From Candidatus Saccharibacteria bacterium oral taxon 955 (lineage in GTDB: Bacteria; Patescibacteriota; Saccharimonadia; Saccharimonadales; Saccharimonadaceae), in contig CP047918.1 in NCBI GenBank assembly GCA_010202265.1, positions 434,001-498,000 of the forward strand: a stretch of 64,000 bases of DNA, read 5' to 3'. Of the stretch, positions 45,277 through 54,006 are shown one piece after another. The first letter of the stretch is position 1; every line of letters begins with the position of its first letter. Below the pieces are notes generated by a model. That model saw only the letters and a list, made by a program, of their open reading frames with translations. It ran no database searches and was not told where the DNA came from. Both the position numbers and the translations under genes were made by a program.

Positions 45277-48200
45277 TTACGCCTCCTCCTTAATTTCATC
45301 TATTTCATCAATATCCTGGATACTCATGCCATCATCGATGTTGCCAATTTCATCAGCTTCATCGAGAACAAGTTCGGTTGGTTCATCATCAATCACGGGC
45401 ACTGATTTATCTGCTGGACCACTCGTCTCGATAATTGATTCAGCGTCGGTTTCTGATCCGCTTTCATCAACCAAGTCAACACGCAGACCTAGACCCTGGA
45501 GCTCCTTGACGAGAACATTGAAACTCTCTGGAAGCTTTGGACCAGTGATGATGTCATCCTTGATAATTGACTCATAAGCCTTTGCACGTCCGTAGACATC
45601 GTCAGACTTAATCGTAAGCATTTCTTGAAGCGTGCTTGCCGCGCCATATGCTTCAAGCGCCCACACCTCCATCTCACCAAATCGCTGACCACCATTCTGT
45701 GCTTTACCACCAAGTGGCTGCTGGGTGACCATTGTGTACGGACCAGTTGAGCGGGCGTGAATTTTATCACTAACCATGTGATGCAACTTGATCATATGCA
45801 TGACACCAACAGTAGTGCGCTCCTCAAAGGCTTCGCCACTGCGGCCATCAAAGAGCTGACTCTTGCCGTCTGGCGCAAATCCAGCTTTTACGAGCTCACT
45901 CTCGATAACATCATTTGGCACACCATTAAATGGAGGGGTCGCAACCTTATATCCAAGTGTGCGTGCCGCCATACCGAGGTGCGTCTCAAATAGCTGACCG
46001 AGGTTCATACGGCTCGGAACACCTAGTGGGTTAAGCACGATGTCAACTGGCGTGCCATCTGCCATATAAGGCATATCCTCTACTGGCAGGATCCTGGCAA
46101 CAACGCCCTTGTTTCCGTGACGACCAGCCAGCTTGTCTCCGACACTGATCTTGCGCAACTGTGCAACAAAGATCTGAATCTGCATCAAAACACCAGCTTT
46201 GAGCTCATGTCCATTCTCGCGCGAGAATATCTTTACGCCGACAACTTTACCGCCACCAGCGTTATTCATACGCTGGCTAGTGTCGCGAACGTCTTTAGCC
46301 TTTTCGCCAAAGATTGCACGAAGCAGACGCTCCTCAGAGCTTAGCTCTTGCTCACCCTTTGGCGTAATTTTTCCGACCAAGACATCTCCAGCCGCTACCT
46401 CTGAACCAAGCTGAACAATACCATTCTCGTCAAGGTGTCGCAGGCTATCCTCAGAAACATTTGGGATATCACGAGTAACGATCTCTGGGCCGAGCTTGGT
46501 TTCGCGAACTTCAACATTGTAGTCCTTGATATTGATACTGGTCAAAGTGTCGTCCTCGACCAAACGACGAGAAATAACCACTGCGTCGTCCATGTTGTAA
46601 CCAGCCCATGGCATAAATGCTACGACAAGGTCCTTACCGAGTGCTAGCTCGCCATCAGCGATCGACATGCCCTCAATCAAGATATCGCCATTTACAACCT
46701 TGTCGCCACGAGCAACTCGTACTTTCTGGTTAACACAACGATCATCGTTGCTCTTTGCAAAGTGGATCAATTCATAAGATTTCTTACCATCTTTGTACTG
46801 AACTTCGATAACATCGCCATCAGCGCGTACCACTTCACCGTCGCCTTCAGCGACGATAAGCTGACTCGAATCGCGAGCTACCGTACCCTCAACGCCAGTT
46901 CCGACCGTAGGCGCTTCTGGCACAAGCAATGGAACAGCCTGACGCTGCATGTTTGAACCTGTCAATGAACGGTCGATACGGTTCTTTTCAATAAATGGAA
47001 CAAGCGCTGCGGTTGAACCGAGGATCTGCTTGTGAGCAGCGTCCATATAAGTAACCTCAGAAACATCAACCGAGCCCGGCTTGAGGAACTTACGTGCCGA
47101 AACACGATCAGATACGAACTTACCGTTTTGGTCGAGCTCAGCACCAGCGTCAGCGATTACCTCTGCGACCTCTTGCGATGCATCCAGGTAGACGATCTCG
47201 TCAGTAACTCGACCATTCTCAACCTTGCGATATGGCGTCTCGATAAAACCATACTCATTAATACGAGCATATGTAGCGAGGTTAAGCACCAACCCGATGT
47301 TGGCACCCTCTGGTGTCTCAACTGAACAGATACGACCATAGTGGGTTGGGTGCGCGTCACGGACATCAAATCCAGCACGCTCACGAGAGAGGCCACCAGG
47401 ACCCATTGAACTGAGTCGGCGCTTGTGTGAGAGTTCAGAAATTGGATTCACCTCGTCAAGCAACTGAGATAGCTGTGAACTAGCAAAGAATTCACGCACC
47501 GCCGCCACTACAGGACGAGCGTTGATTAACTGAGATGGCGTAACCGTCGTAATATCGCTCATACTCATGCGATCCATCGCGTTACGCTGCATACGTAGCA
47601 TACCGACACGGAACTGACGTGCGACAAGTTCACCGACAAGTTTGATGCGACGATTTGAGAGAGCGTCGATGTCGTCGCCAGCTTCTTGAGTATTGTTTAG
47701 GCGGATCAACTCGCGTATGATCGCTACCAAATCCTCGAGCTTAAATACGCGGTTTTCGGCAGTGTTTGGCGTATCTAGACCGAGGCGCTGATTCATCTTG
47801 TAGCGTCCAACTCGGCTATAATCAAATCTCTTGAAGTCGTAGAACATACGCTCGATCATCTGACGAGCGTTATCGACAGTCGCCAGATCTCCTGGACGAA
47901 GACGACGATAAACCTCGATAAGTGCCTCATTTACACCATGGCTTGGGTCTTTTTCAAGTGTCTCTTCGATGTACTTGATTTCACCGGTATCTACATCCTT
48001 GAACAGATCCCTAATCTCGCTAAGCTTGCTATATCCAAGCGCTCGAAGCAGGGTTGTAACAGGGATCTTTCGACGACGATCGATCTTTACGTAAATTGCA
48101 CCGTTTGCGGCTGTCTCAAACTCTAGCCAAGCGCCACGACCTGGGATCAACTTCGCGCTGTAGAGGTTGCGTCCGACACCTTTTTCAGCGGTAAAGAATA

Positions 48201-48633
48201 CTCCAGCTGAGCGAATAAGCTGGCTGACAACAACTCGTTCAGTACCATTTATGATAAACGTCGCGCGATCAGTCATCCATGGATAATCACCAAGGTAGAT
48301 CTCCTGCTCCTTGACCTCACCAGTGACCTTGTTTGTCAGTTCAACATTGACATGAAGTGGCGCATCAAACGTAAGGTTATTTTCCTTGGCGAAATGCTCG
48401 TTGTTTTTTGGCTCCTGGAACGAATAGTCCTTGAAGCGTAGTTCGAGTTTTTGTCCGGTGTAGTCCTCAATCGGGTTGAGTTCTGCAAAAATCTCGCTCA
48501 GTCCCGTTTCGATGAAATCTTTCCAAGATTCCTTCTGGTGGGCCAGTAGATTTGGCACCTCCAGCGCAGTGTCATTTTCGGTGAAAAACACACGAGTTGC
48601 TGGAGCCGCAGCCGATTTAGTGGCTTTTGGCAT
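45277..48633 (-). CDS. rpoB: RNA polymerase beta subunit
   Basis: 1118 aa from the ATG at 48633 (AGGGAG five bases upstream); an in-frame GTG 18 bases further up is less likely. Rifampicin pocket SSQLSQLLDEVNPISELSHK and RRLSSMGPGGLSRERAGF keeps Gln, Asp, His and Ser of the sensitive type. GNKGVVARILPVEDMPYMAD and GGKAQNGGQRFGEMEVWALE confirm the C-terminal half. Acidic tail ends SIQDIDEIDEIKEEA. It starts its own transcript; rplJ/rplL are not upstream. Confidence 0.98.
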   Translation of the reverse strand: MPKATKSAAAPATRVFFTENDTALEVPNLLAHQKESWKDFIETGLSEIFAELNPIEDYTGQKLELRFKDYSFQEPKNNEHFAKENNLTFDAPLHVNVELTNKVTGEVKEQEIYLGDYPWMTDRATFIINGTERVVVSQLIRSAGVFFTAEKGVGRNLYSAKLIPGRGAWLEFETAANGAIYVKIDRRRKIPVTTLLRALGYSKLSEIRDLFKDVDTGEIKYIEETLEKDPSHGVNEALIEVYRRLRPGDLATVDNARQMIERMFYDFKRFDYSRVGRYKMNQRLGLDTPNTAENRVFKLEDLVAIIRELIRLNNTQEAGDDIDALSNRRIKLVGELVARQFRVGMLRMQRNAMDRMSMSDITTVTPSQLINARPVVAAVREFFASSQLSQLLDEVNPISELSHKRRLSSMGPGGLSRERAGFDVRDAHPTHYGRICSVETPEGANIGLVLNLATYARINEYGFIETPYRKVENGRVTDEIVYLDASQEVAEVIADAGAELDQNGKFVSDRVSARKFLKPGSVDVSEVTYMDAAHKQILGSTAALVPFIEKNRIDRSLTGSNMQRQAVPLLVPEAPTVGTGVEGTVARDSSQLIVAEGDGEVVRADGDVIEVQYKDGKKSYELIHFAKSNDDRCVNQKVRVARGDKVVNGDILIEGMSIADGELALGKDLVVAFMPWAGYNMDDAVVISRRLVEDDTLTSINIKDYNVEVRETKLGPEIVTRDIPNVSEDSLRHLDENGIVQLGSEVAAGDVLVGKITPKGEQELSSEERLLRAIFGEKAKDVRDTSQRMNNAGGGKVVGVKIFSRENGHELKAGVLMQIQIFVAQLRKISVGDKLAGRHGNKGVVARILPVEDMPYMADGTPVDIVLNPLGVPSRMNLGQLFETHLGMAARTLGYKVATPPFNGVPNDVIESELVKAGFAPDGKSQLFDGRSGEAFEERTTVGVMHMIKLHHMVSDKIHARSTGPYTMVTQQPLGGKAQNGGQRFGEMEVWALEAYGAASTLQEMLTIKSDDVYGRAKAYESIIKDDIITGPKLPESFNVLVKELQGLGLRVDLVDESGSETDAESIIETSGPADKSVPVIDDEPTELVLDEADEIGNIDDGMSIQDIDEIDEIKEEA

Positions 48634-48815
48634 AGATACTCCCTCTCTCACAAGAGTATTAGTTTGGTAGATATTATTTGCGTAGCAACAGTGGTGGGTC
48701 GTCCCTCGTTGCTAGGCTTGGCGCCGAAGCTTTACTTAACGTAGATTTTCACATACTAAAACGCCACGCCACAGGCGTAGTACATCATCGACCCACGTTA
48801 CACAATCTTCATTAG
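48634..48815 (-). promoter_or_regulatory. Long structured rpoB leader
   Basis: About 180 nt without an ORF. A closing helix GTGGGTCG (48694-48701) with CGACCCAC (48789-48796) encloses ~87 nt including hairpin ACGCC-aca-GGCGT (48766-48778). Possible RNAP autoregulation or L10-like control; inference. Confidence 0.4.
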
Positions 48816-48820
48816 TGTTT

Positions 48821-48850
48821 AGTCTAGCAAAAATGCCGTGGAATTGTCAA
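48821..48850 (-). promoter_or_regulatory. rpoBC promoter
   Basis: Consensus -35 TTGACA, 18-bp spacer ending TGC, -10 TAGACT, minus strand. Confidence 0.7.
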
Positions 48851-48898
48851 CAATATTTGACCTATTTTTGATCGTTTTTTTGGAACAAAAAAGTAAAG

Positions 48899-48943
48899 GC
48901 CCGGCTTTTCCATAGTTGACAAACAACTACAGAAAAACCGGGC
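48899..48943 (-). terminator. Terminator after the 107-aa membrane protein gene
   Basis: 20-bp imperfect hairpin (GCCCGG...CCGGGC, three mismatches, 5-nt loop), then CTTTACTTTTTT on the minus strand. Confidence 0.75.
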
Positions 48944-48948
48944 GCGCC

Positions 48949-49272
48949 CTATCTACTCTTTCTTTCCATCACGAAGTGGCCTTCGCGACCGGCGACGTAG
49001 ATAGCTCCCCCTACTATCATACCTACAAGCGGAATAGACGTACCGCTCATCCAGCTCATGCTGACAAGAGAAAGCACGACTAGGGTGCCCCCTACCGTAG
49101 CAACATGACGCCAAGCTGTAGCCTGAATGCTGTACGTATCCTCCTCGCTCATAGGAATTATATGAGAACGGACCATCCAAAACATATCGAAGGATAGCTT
49201 TGCGGACCCAACCATGACAATAACCGTTGCTATACTCAGCAACGCCAACACTATACCGTATAGGGCAGACAC
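48949..49272 (-). CDS. Small membrane protein (107 aa)
   Basis: Not recognised. GTG start supported by AAAGGAG seven bases upstream. Three hydrophobic segments (about 4-24, 57-75, 79-95) and a basic C-terminus (GREGHFVMERKSR), so a three-pass inner-membrane protein. Between rpoB and clpP, own terminator. An overlapping longer frame (48953-49318) has no ribosome site and no membrane pattern and was not used. Confidence 0.6.
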   Translation of the reverse strand: MSALYGIVLALLSIATVIVMVGSAKLSFDMFWMVRSHIIPMSEEDTYSIQATAWRHVATVGGTLVVLSLVSMSWMSGTSIPLVGMIVGGAIYVAGREGHFVMERKSR

Positions 49273-49322
49273 CCACTTCTCCTTTCGATAGTAGGACGGT
49301 ACCTTTATATTGTATCACAATT

Positions 49323-49925
49323 TTATTTTTTTGTCGAGTCTATGACCTCGTCAGCCAGCCCATACTTCACTGCCGCCTCAGCACTCATCCAAAAATCTCG
49401 CTCCATATCAGCTTTAATCTTGTCTAGCTCTTGACCAGTGTTTTCTGACATGATTGTCGCCAACCTCTCCTTGATCTCGAGAGCCTCACGCAAGCTGATC
49501 TCTTGATCCGTCACTTTACCTTGAGTGCCACTTGACGGCTGGTGGATCATCACACGTGCATTTGGCAAAACAAACCGCTTACCCTTAGCGCCAGCACTAA
49601 GCAAAAATGCTCCCATACTAGCCTGCAAGCCGATCCCGATCGTCTGCACATCAGGCTTGATGTACTGCATAGTGTCGTAGATCGCAAGCCCATCATAGAC
49701 ACTCCCGCCCGGGCTGTTGATGTAGAGTTGAATATCCTTGTCAGGATCTTCATTCGCCAGATGAAGCAGCTGTGCCACAACGACATTTGCCGTCTGCTCA
49801 TTTACTCCTTCGCCGAGAAAAATAATCCTATCTTCTAAAAGTCGTGAATAGATGTCGTACCCTCTCTCACCGTCACGAGTGCGAACGATAACATTTGGGA
49901 CGAGGTAATTGCTAGGTTTTGTCAT
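49323..49925 (-). CDS. clpP: ATP-dependent Clp protease proteolytic subunit
   Basis: 200 aa. Tetradecameric serine protease chamber working with Clp ATPases. Catalytic triad Ser103 (GLQASMGAF), His128 (MIHQPSSG), Asp177 (ERDFWMSA); [16 protein letters not shown] forms the oxyanion/handle region. Preceded by a perfect CIRCE element overlapping its -35, and the ATG is six bases from the -10, with no Shine-Dalgarno, so heat-shock-inducible leaderless expression is expected. Confidence 0.97.
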   Translation of the reverse strand: MTKPSNYLVPNVIVRTRDGERGYDIYSRLLEDRIIFLGEGVNEQTANVVVAQLLHLANEDPDKDIQLYINSPGGSVYDGLAIYDTMQYIKPDVQTIGIGLQASMGAFLLSAGAKGKRFVLPNARVMIHQPSSGTQGKVTDQEISLREALEIKERLATIMSENTGQELDKIKADMERDFWMSAEAAVKYGLADEVIDSTKK

Positions 49926-49931
49926 ATCATT

Positions 49932-49960
49932 AGTTTAGATAATAAATTAGCACTCGTCAA
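49932..49960 (-). promoter_or_regulatory. clpP promoter
   Basis: TTGACG - 17 bp - TAAACT on the minus strand. The -35 lies inside the CIRCE element; the -10 ends six bases before the ATG. Confidence 0.65.
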
Positions 49961-49973
49961 GTCGGAGTGCTAA
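49947..49973. promoter_or_regulatory. CIRCE operator (HrcA site)
   Basis: TTAGCACTC - 9 nt - GAGTGCTAA, a perfect match to the CIRCE consensus, extended to a 12-bp stem (49944-49976). HrcA binding here would cover the clpP -35. The same hairpin can end the tig transcript (stop at 49998). Confidence 0.92.
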
Positions 49974-49997
49974 TTTTATTTTTACTTACAGCTGAAG

Positions 49998-51284
49998 CTA
50001 CTTGGTGTTGAGCTTCACTAGCTCGTCTACCGTCTTTTCGGTGATCAGGCGGTTAGCGACTTCTCGCTGAACCTCAGGTTCCTCGAATCGCTTGGCCATC
50101 TCGGGATTATTAGCATACTGTTTACGATACGTATTCAGATGATCGGCTAGCTCATCTGCTGTCGCCTCAATCTTTAGCACCTTTGACAGCTCCGAAAGCA
50201 CCAGACCAGCCTTGATACGGTTGTCAGCCGCTTCGTTTGCCTCAGCCTTCACCCAGGCGTCGCGGTCTTTGTAGCCCTTTTGCTCCCAGTACTGCTTGAT
50301 CGAAAGACCCTGATACATCAGATTCTGCATCAGATCCTGCTCGATTGACCTAACCTGATCCTCACGAAGCACCGCCGGTACAGCTACATTACTTTTGGCA
50401 ACCAGCTGTTTGACCAAACTATCTTTTAGCTCGTCGCTTGCCTCACGCTTTTTTTGTGCCTCTAGCTCGCGTTTAATGTCTGCCGTCAGCTCACTCATCG
50501 ATGTAAATGGACCAGTCTTGGCAGCAAATTCATCGTTTAGTTCTGGCAGTACCTTTTCATTGATCTTTTTGACTGTCGTCTCAAATACCACCTTTTTGCC
50601 CTTTAGGTCAGGCGCGTGATAATCTTTTGGAAATGTCAGTTCGATATCTTTTTTGTCGCCCGCCTTTAGTCCGACAATTGCCTCTTCAAAGCCTGGGATA
50701 AACGAACCAGAGCCCAGTTCAAGTGGATAATCATTACCCGTACCGCCAGGAAAAGCCTCACCGTCTTTTTTGCCAACAAAATTAATCACCGCCTCGTCAC
50801 CCAATTTAGCCGCGCGCTTGACTTCTTTTTTCTCAGCCATACTCTTGCGAATTCGCTCGACCACCTCATCGACATCTTTTTTAGCAACCGAAATCTTCTT
50901 TTCTGTCGCTTTTAGCTTCTTGTAATCGCCAAGTTTGACCTTTGGCAGCACATCGGCCTCGGCCGTAAACTCAAGTGACTCACCAGGCACGAATTTCTTG
51001 ACCTCCACCTCTGGGCGCTCAAGCGCCTGAAGCTTATTTTCGATGAAACTCTCAGCAACCGCACGGCTCAACGCATTCTCGAGAGTCTCCTGGGCCAGCG
51101 CATTTGGATCGACATTCTTTTTCACCACCTCAAGTGGCACATGGCCCTTGCGAAATCCATTTACCTTGACAGTTTTCGATAGTTTCTTTAGGGCAACCTG
51201 TTCAGCTGCTTTTAGTTCGGTCGCTTCGACCTTGATCGTCGCTCGGACACGTGTGTCGGATAGATATTTGACTGTAGTGTTCAT
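49998..51284 (-). CDS. tig: Trigger factor
   Basis: 428 aa. Ribosome-bound chaperone and peptidyl-prolyl isomerase. N-terminal ribosome-binding signature VNGFRKGHVPLEVV (residues ~40-53), FKBP-like domain with VINFVGKKDGEAFPGGTGND and SGSFIPGFEEAIVGLKAGDK, then the helical C-domain. Next to clpP, as in many bacteria. TACAAT with an upstream TG lies eight bases before the ATG, so the leader is at most a couple of nucleotides. Confidence 0.97.
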   Translation of the reverse strand: MNTTVKYLSDTRVRATIKVEATELKAAEQVALKKLSKTVKVNGFRKGHVPLEVVKKNVDPNALAQETLENALSRAVAESFIENKLQALERPEVEVKKFVPGESLEFTAEADVLPKVKLGDYKKLKATEKKISVAKKDVDEVVERIRKSMAEKKEVKRAAKLGDEAVINFVGKKDGEAFPGGTGNDYPLELGSGSFIPGFEEAIVGLKAGDKKDIELTFPKDYHAPDLKGKKVVFETTVKKINEKVLPELNDEFAAKTGPFTSMSELTADIKRELEAQKKREASDELKDSLVKQLVAKSNVAVPAVLREDQVRSIEQDLMQNLMYQGLSIKQYWEQKGYKDRDAWVKAEANEAADNRIKAGLVLSELSKVLKIEATADELADHLNTYRKQYANNPEMAKRFEEPEVQREVANRLITEKTVDELVKLNTK

Positions 51285-51292
51285 ATGTGTTC

Positions 51293-51298
51293 ATTGTA
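51293..51298 (-). promoter_or_regulatory. tig -10 box
   Basis: Extended -10 TGTTACAAT, eight bases before the tig ATG; no clear -35. Confidence 0.45.
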
Positions 51299-51325
51299 AC
51301 ACACCGCCCGTTAGCTTGCTACCAC

Positions 51326-51928
51326 TTATAGGCTCACAGTTGTCGCGATCTGCATATTGTAAGTTGAGCGGAAGTAGTCGGCCGTCCCCGCGCCGCTATA
51401 CGGCAGGGTCGTAAAGCACCGCTCATGCTCTTTTTTGAAATGCTCCCTATCCTTCTCGTCTGGATCCTCGAGTGAAGTCATGACGATAAATTTTCGTCCA
51501 GCTGGATCGCTCGTACACGAATGAACCATGAATAACGACGGTTTAGAGGTAACTTTTGACAAGTTCGAGAAAAAATCTTTTGGTAAATACTCTAATTTCA
51601 CCATGACATCACCGATCGTACACGACGACGAGTAAACGCCCGCATCTTGCCACCCTTCGACACGATTATTCATCGGGTTTGCACAGTTTTGGGTAGTCGC
51701 ATCATATGTCGTCCCGCTACCGCCATACGGCAAGGCACCTTTATGCCCCGAGCTCCAGAGCATAATAGCGTCGGCAAATTTATCAAGTCCATCACGCATA
51801 TGCGTATCACGTGCTTGCACCTGCGTGTTCAGGTAGATTGTCGCCGTTACGATCGCCAAAATAGCAACAACCGCCACAACGATAAGTAATTCCACGATCG
51901 TAAATCCTCTGCGTATACGCGATTTCAT
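51326..51928 (-). CDS. Type IV prepilin-like protein
   Basis: 200 aa. Short basic leader MKSRIRRG then FTIVELLIVVAVVAILAIVT, a textbook class III prepilin signal with Glu at +5. The soluble domain has five cysteines (NCANPM, SSSCTIG, HSCTSD, ERCFTT), more than the other prepilin in this window. Pilus or pseudopilus subunit. Between tig and hisS, apparently a separate unit. Confidence 0.87.
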   Translation of the reverse strand: MKSRIRRGFTIVELLIVVAVVAILAIVTATIYLNTQVQARDTHMRDGLDKFADAIMLWSSGHKGALPYGGSGTTYDATTQNCANPMNNRVEGWQDAGVYSSSCTIGDVMVKLEYLPKDFFSNLSKVTSKPSLFMVHSCTSDPAGRKFIVMTSLEDPDEKDREHFKKEHERCFTTLPYSGAGTADYFRSTYNMQIATTVSL

Positions 51929-51966
51929 ATGTTTACTATCGCAAAAAGCTTATGCTGGGTCAAGGA

Positions 51967-53319
51967 CTACGCCGATAGATCAGAAATATCAAATTCATCA
52001 TCACCACGTGACTGATGCCCCCGATAGTCAGACACTGTCGTCACGATTCGCTCAAAACTCAGCTTCTTTTCTTCGTTTGTGGCGATATTTTTCAACGTAT
52101 AGACCTCGGCTGACAGTTCCTCATCACCGACAAACATCAGATACGGGATCTGTTTTTTGAGGGCTGTTTTTAGCTGTTTATCAATCTTTCTCCCCGTGAA
52201 GTCAAGCTCGACATTTACACCCTCATTCCTGAGAGCTCTCGCAACTTTCTGCGCGCCACGCAGATTGTCACCGATTACGATCATATAGATGTCTGTGGTA
52301 CTGCTAAACGACGGCACAAGATCATGCGTCGTCAAAAATAACTCCATCATCGACAGCCCAGGTGCAAACCCAACCGCACTCACAGGTTCGCCACCAAACA
52401 GCCCGACTAGCCCGTCATATCGCCCTCCACCAAACAATGCCCGAGTGTTCTCCGGATGCGTGTCAAAAAACTCAAACACCGTACCAGTATAATAATCAAG
52501 CCCTCGCATCAGCGTGATATCAAAAATCGCATTTTTTATACCCGCGCGCTCAAGATACGTAAACAACTCTTGAACTTCGCGAACCGCCTCACTATCACGG
52601 ATCTCTTCTGGCAAATCAGCCATAGTTTTTGCCGCCACCAGCCGAGCGAGCTTTTGTAAGCCCCGTTTTGCCGCTCCATTGCCAAATATCTCGATCGCTT
52701 GATCACGAAACGCCTCTGGTGCAATTTTGTTCTTGCGATCAAACAGCCGAATCATCAACTGCGCCTGTACCGCATCAAGCTCTAGATACTGCGCCATCAT
52801 GAAATTAATTATCCGCCGATTGTTGATCCGAATCGTATACATCTCATCATCAGCCCCAAATGCCTTCATGATATCGGCACCCATCGATATAATCTCTGCT
52901 TCTGCCATCGCACCATCGATACCAAACAAATCACAGTTCAACTGCCAAAACTCGCGTTCACGTCCGCGTTGTGGTCGCTCATAGCGCATAAACTGACCTA
53001 TGCTATACCACCGTGCTGGCATCGGAATCTCCTGCTGACGACCTGCTATCATCCGACTGACACTCGGTGTCATCTCAGGACGAATTGCCACCCGACGCTC
53101 ACCTCGGTCAACGAAGCTATAAGTCTGCTCACTCACCAGCTCTTGTCCGCTTTTTGCCTCATAGACATCTATCGGCTCGATCAGTGGCGCATCGTACGCC
53201 TCGTATCCGTAACGCCTCACCACCCGTCGCCAGGTACGAAAAATATATTCCCTAAGTCGCATTGACTCAGGATACCAATCACGCGCACCCTTATAAGACT
53301 CGGTAGACAATGACGCCAT
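51967..53319 (-). CDS. hisS: Histidyl-tRNA synthetase
   Basis: 450 aa from the ATG at 53319, giving MASLSTESYKGARDWYPESM; a frame starting at 53358 adds residues unlike HisRS. Class II motifs: RPEMTPSVSRMIA, FMRYERPQRGREREFWQLNCD (motif 2), histidine loop GLDYYTGTVFEF and motif 3 AVGFAPGLSMMEL; C-terminal anticodon domain VIGDNLRGAQKVARALR. No ribosome site precedes the start; TAATAT lies five bases upstream. Confidence 0.96.
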   Translation of the reverse strand: MASLSTESYKGARDWYPESMRLREYIFRTWRRVVRRYGYEAYDAPLIEPIDVYEAKSGQELVSEQTYSFVDRGERRVAIRPEMTPSVSRMIAGRQQEIPMPARWYSIGQFMRYERPQRGREREFWQLNCDLFGIDGAMAEAEIISMGADIMKAFGADDEMYTIRINNRRIINFMMAQYLELDAVQAQLMIRLFDRKNKIAPEAFRDQAIEIFGNGAAKRGLQKLARLVAAKTMADLPEEIRDSEAVREVQELFTYLERAGIKNAIFDITLMRGLDYYTGTVFEFFDTHPENTRALFGGGRYDGLVGLFGGEPVSAVGFAPGLSMMELFLTTHDLVPSFSSTTDIYMIVIGDNLRGAQKVARALRNEGVNVELDFTGRKIDKQLKTALKKQIPYLMFVGDEELSAEVYTLKNIATNEEKKLSFERIVTTVSDYRGHQSRGDDEFDISDLSA

Positions 53320-53399
53320 AATAGATATTATTTTTGCATGTTTTAGTATAAATAGCAAGCATAAGCATAATTTCTATCACTATCTCAAAAAACAAAAAA

Positions 53400-53415
53400 C
53401 ACCCATCTACGGGTG
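53400..53415 (-). terminator. Terminator of the 117-aa ORFan
   Basis: CACCC-gtagat-GGGTG followed on the minus strand by TTTTTTGTTTTTT; second of two tandem hairpins. Confidence 0.75.
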
Positions 53416-53430
53416 CAAAAAAAGAGTGAG

Positions 53431-53467
53431 TGCCCCCAGATATAGACTTCTGTCATATCTGGGGGCA
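53431..53467 (-). terminator. First hairpin after the 117-aa ORFan
   Basis: Perfect 13-bp stem TGCCCCCAGATAT / ATATCTGGGGGCA, 11-nt loop, ten bases after the stop; no T run of its own. Confidence 0.6.
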
Positions 53468-53468
53468 G

Positions 53469-53874
53469 GTTACCCACTACTTACGATACCGGCGCCGAGG
53501 GCTCAGCGCTGCCTGGACTTCGACGTAGCACTGGCGCGCCGCTTCCACGGCCAACTGCGCTGGCCGGCGAGCCGGGCTAGGCTTTGAGAAAGACGCCAGC
53601 TTGGCCTCTGCCTTCATCAGGTCCTCCAGAAAGATCGACCTGATCAACTCTCTGACCTTCTCCCCTTCGCGCGAGCGGAGGGCCCTCAGCATCCATGGCT
53701 TACTTTCCCTCTCCTCAATAGCCTGTTCCCAGGCTTCCTTGGGGTGGTCCTTGGCCCAGACCAAGAACCTCCCCATCTCTGCAGCATGTGCGTTGGGGTT
53801 GCTGCGGTGAATAGCAGTCTTCTTGGCCATGATGGCCTCCTTCCGCCCCTCATTAGGGGCTGCTAGTGGGTAAC
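53469..53874. repeat. 11-bp inverted repeats flanking the 117-aa ORFan
   Basis: GTTACCCACTA (53469-53479, overlapping the stop) and TAGTGGGTAAC (53864-53874) are perfect inverted copies bracketing the whole gene. Confidence 0.6.
53477..53830 (-). CDS. GC-rich ORFan (117 aa), basic helical protein
   Basis: Not recognised. Lys/Arg/Ala-rich and probably all-helical; MAKKTAIHRSNPNAHAAEMG start, WEQAIEERESKPWMLRALRS, basic C-terminus LSPRRRYRK. No membrane helix. The gene is visibly richer in G+C than hisS and the methyltransferase beside it, is bracketed by inverted repeats, and has a near-consensus promoter, a leader with two hairpins and tandem terminators, which together suggest transfer as a compact unit. 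Start: AGGAGG five bases before the ATG. Confidence 0.65.
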   Translation of the reverse strand: MAKKTAIHRSNPNAHAAEMGRFLVWAKDHPKEAWEQAIEERESKPWMLRALRSREGEKVRELIRSIFLEDLMKAEAKLASFSKPSPARRPAQLAVEAARQCYVEVQAALSPRRRYRK

Positions 53875-53919
53875 TTTGTTAATGTGCCAACCAGTGAGCT
53901 GTCGCTCTAACTGATTGGA
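53845..53919 (-). promoter_or_regulatory. Two-hairpin leader of the 117-aa ORFan
   Basis: GCCCCT-catt-AGGGGC (53845-53860) just before the AGGAGG, and a longer hairpin CCAACCAGT..GAGC-tgtc-GCTC..ACTGATTGG (53888-53919, one wobble). Confidence 0.5.
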
Positions 53920-53926
53920 TGTTCTA

Positions 53927-53955
53927 ATATTAGCATATGTATTATATTTTGTCAA
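53927..53955 (-). promoter_or_regulatory. Promoter of the 117-aa ORFan
   Basis: TTGACA - 17 bp - TAATAT with TGC before the -10: nearly consensus. Confidence 0.75.
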
Positions 53956-53987
53956 TACTTTTTGACATATTTATCATAAAAAAGCAA

Positions 53988-54003
53988 TCTTACCTCTGTA
54001 AGA
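53988..54003 (-). terminator. Terminator of the TrmH-like methyltransferase gene
   Basis: TCTTAC-ctct-GTAAGA, then TTGCTTTTTTATG on the minus strand. Confidence 0.7.
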
Positions 54004-54006
54004 GCG

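Noticed and set aside
48953..49318. Alternative 121-aa minus-strand frame beside the small membrane protein
   Set aside because: No ribosome site and no membrane pattern; the other frame has AAAGGAG before its GTG and a clear hydrophobic profile.
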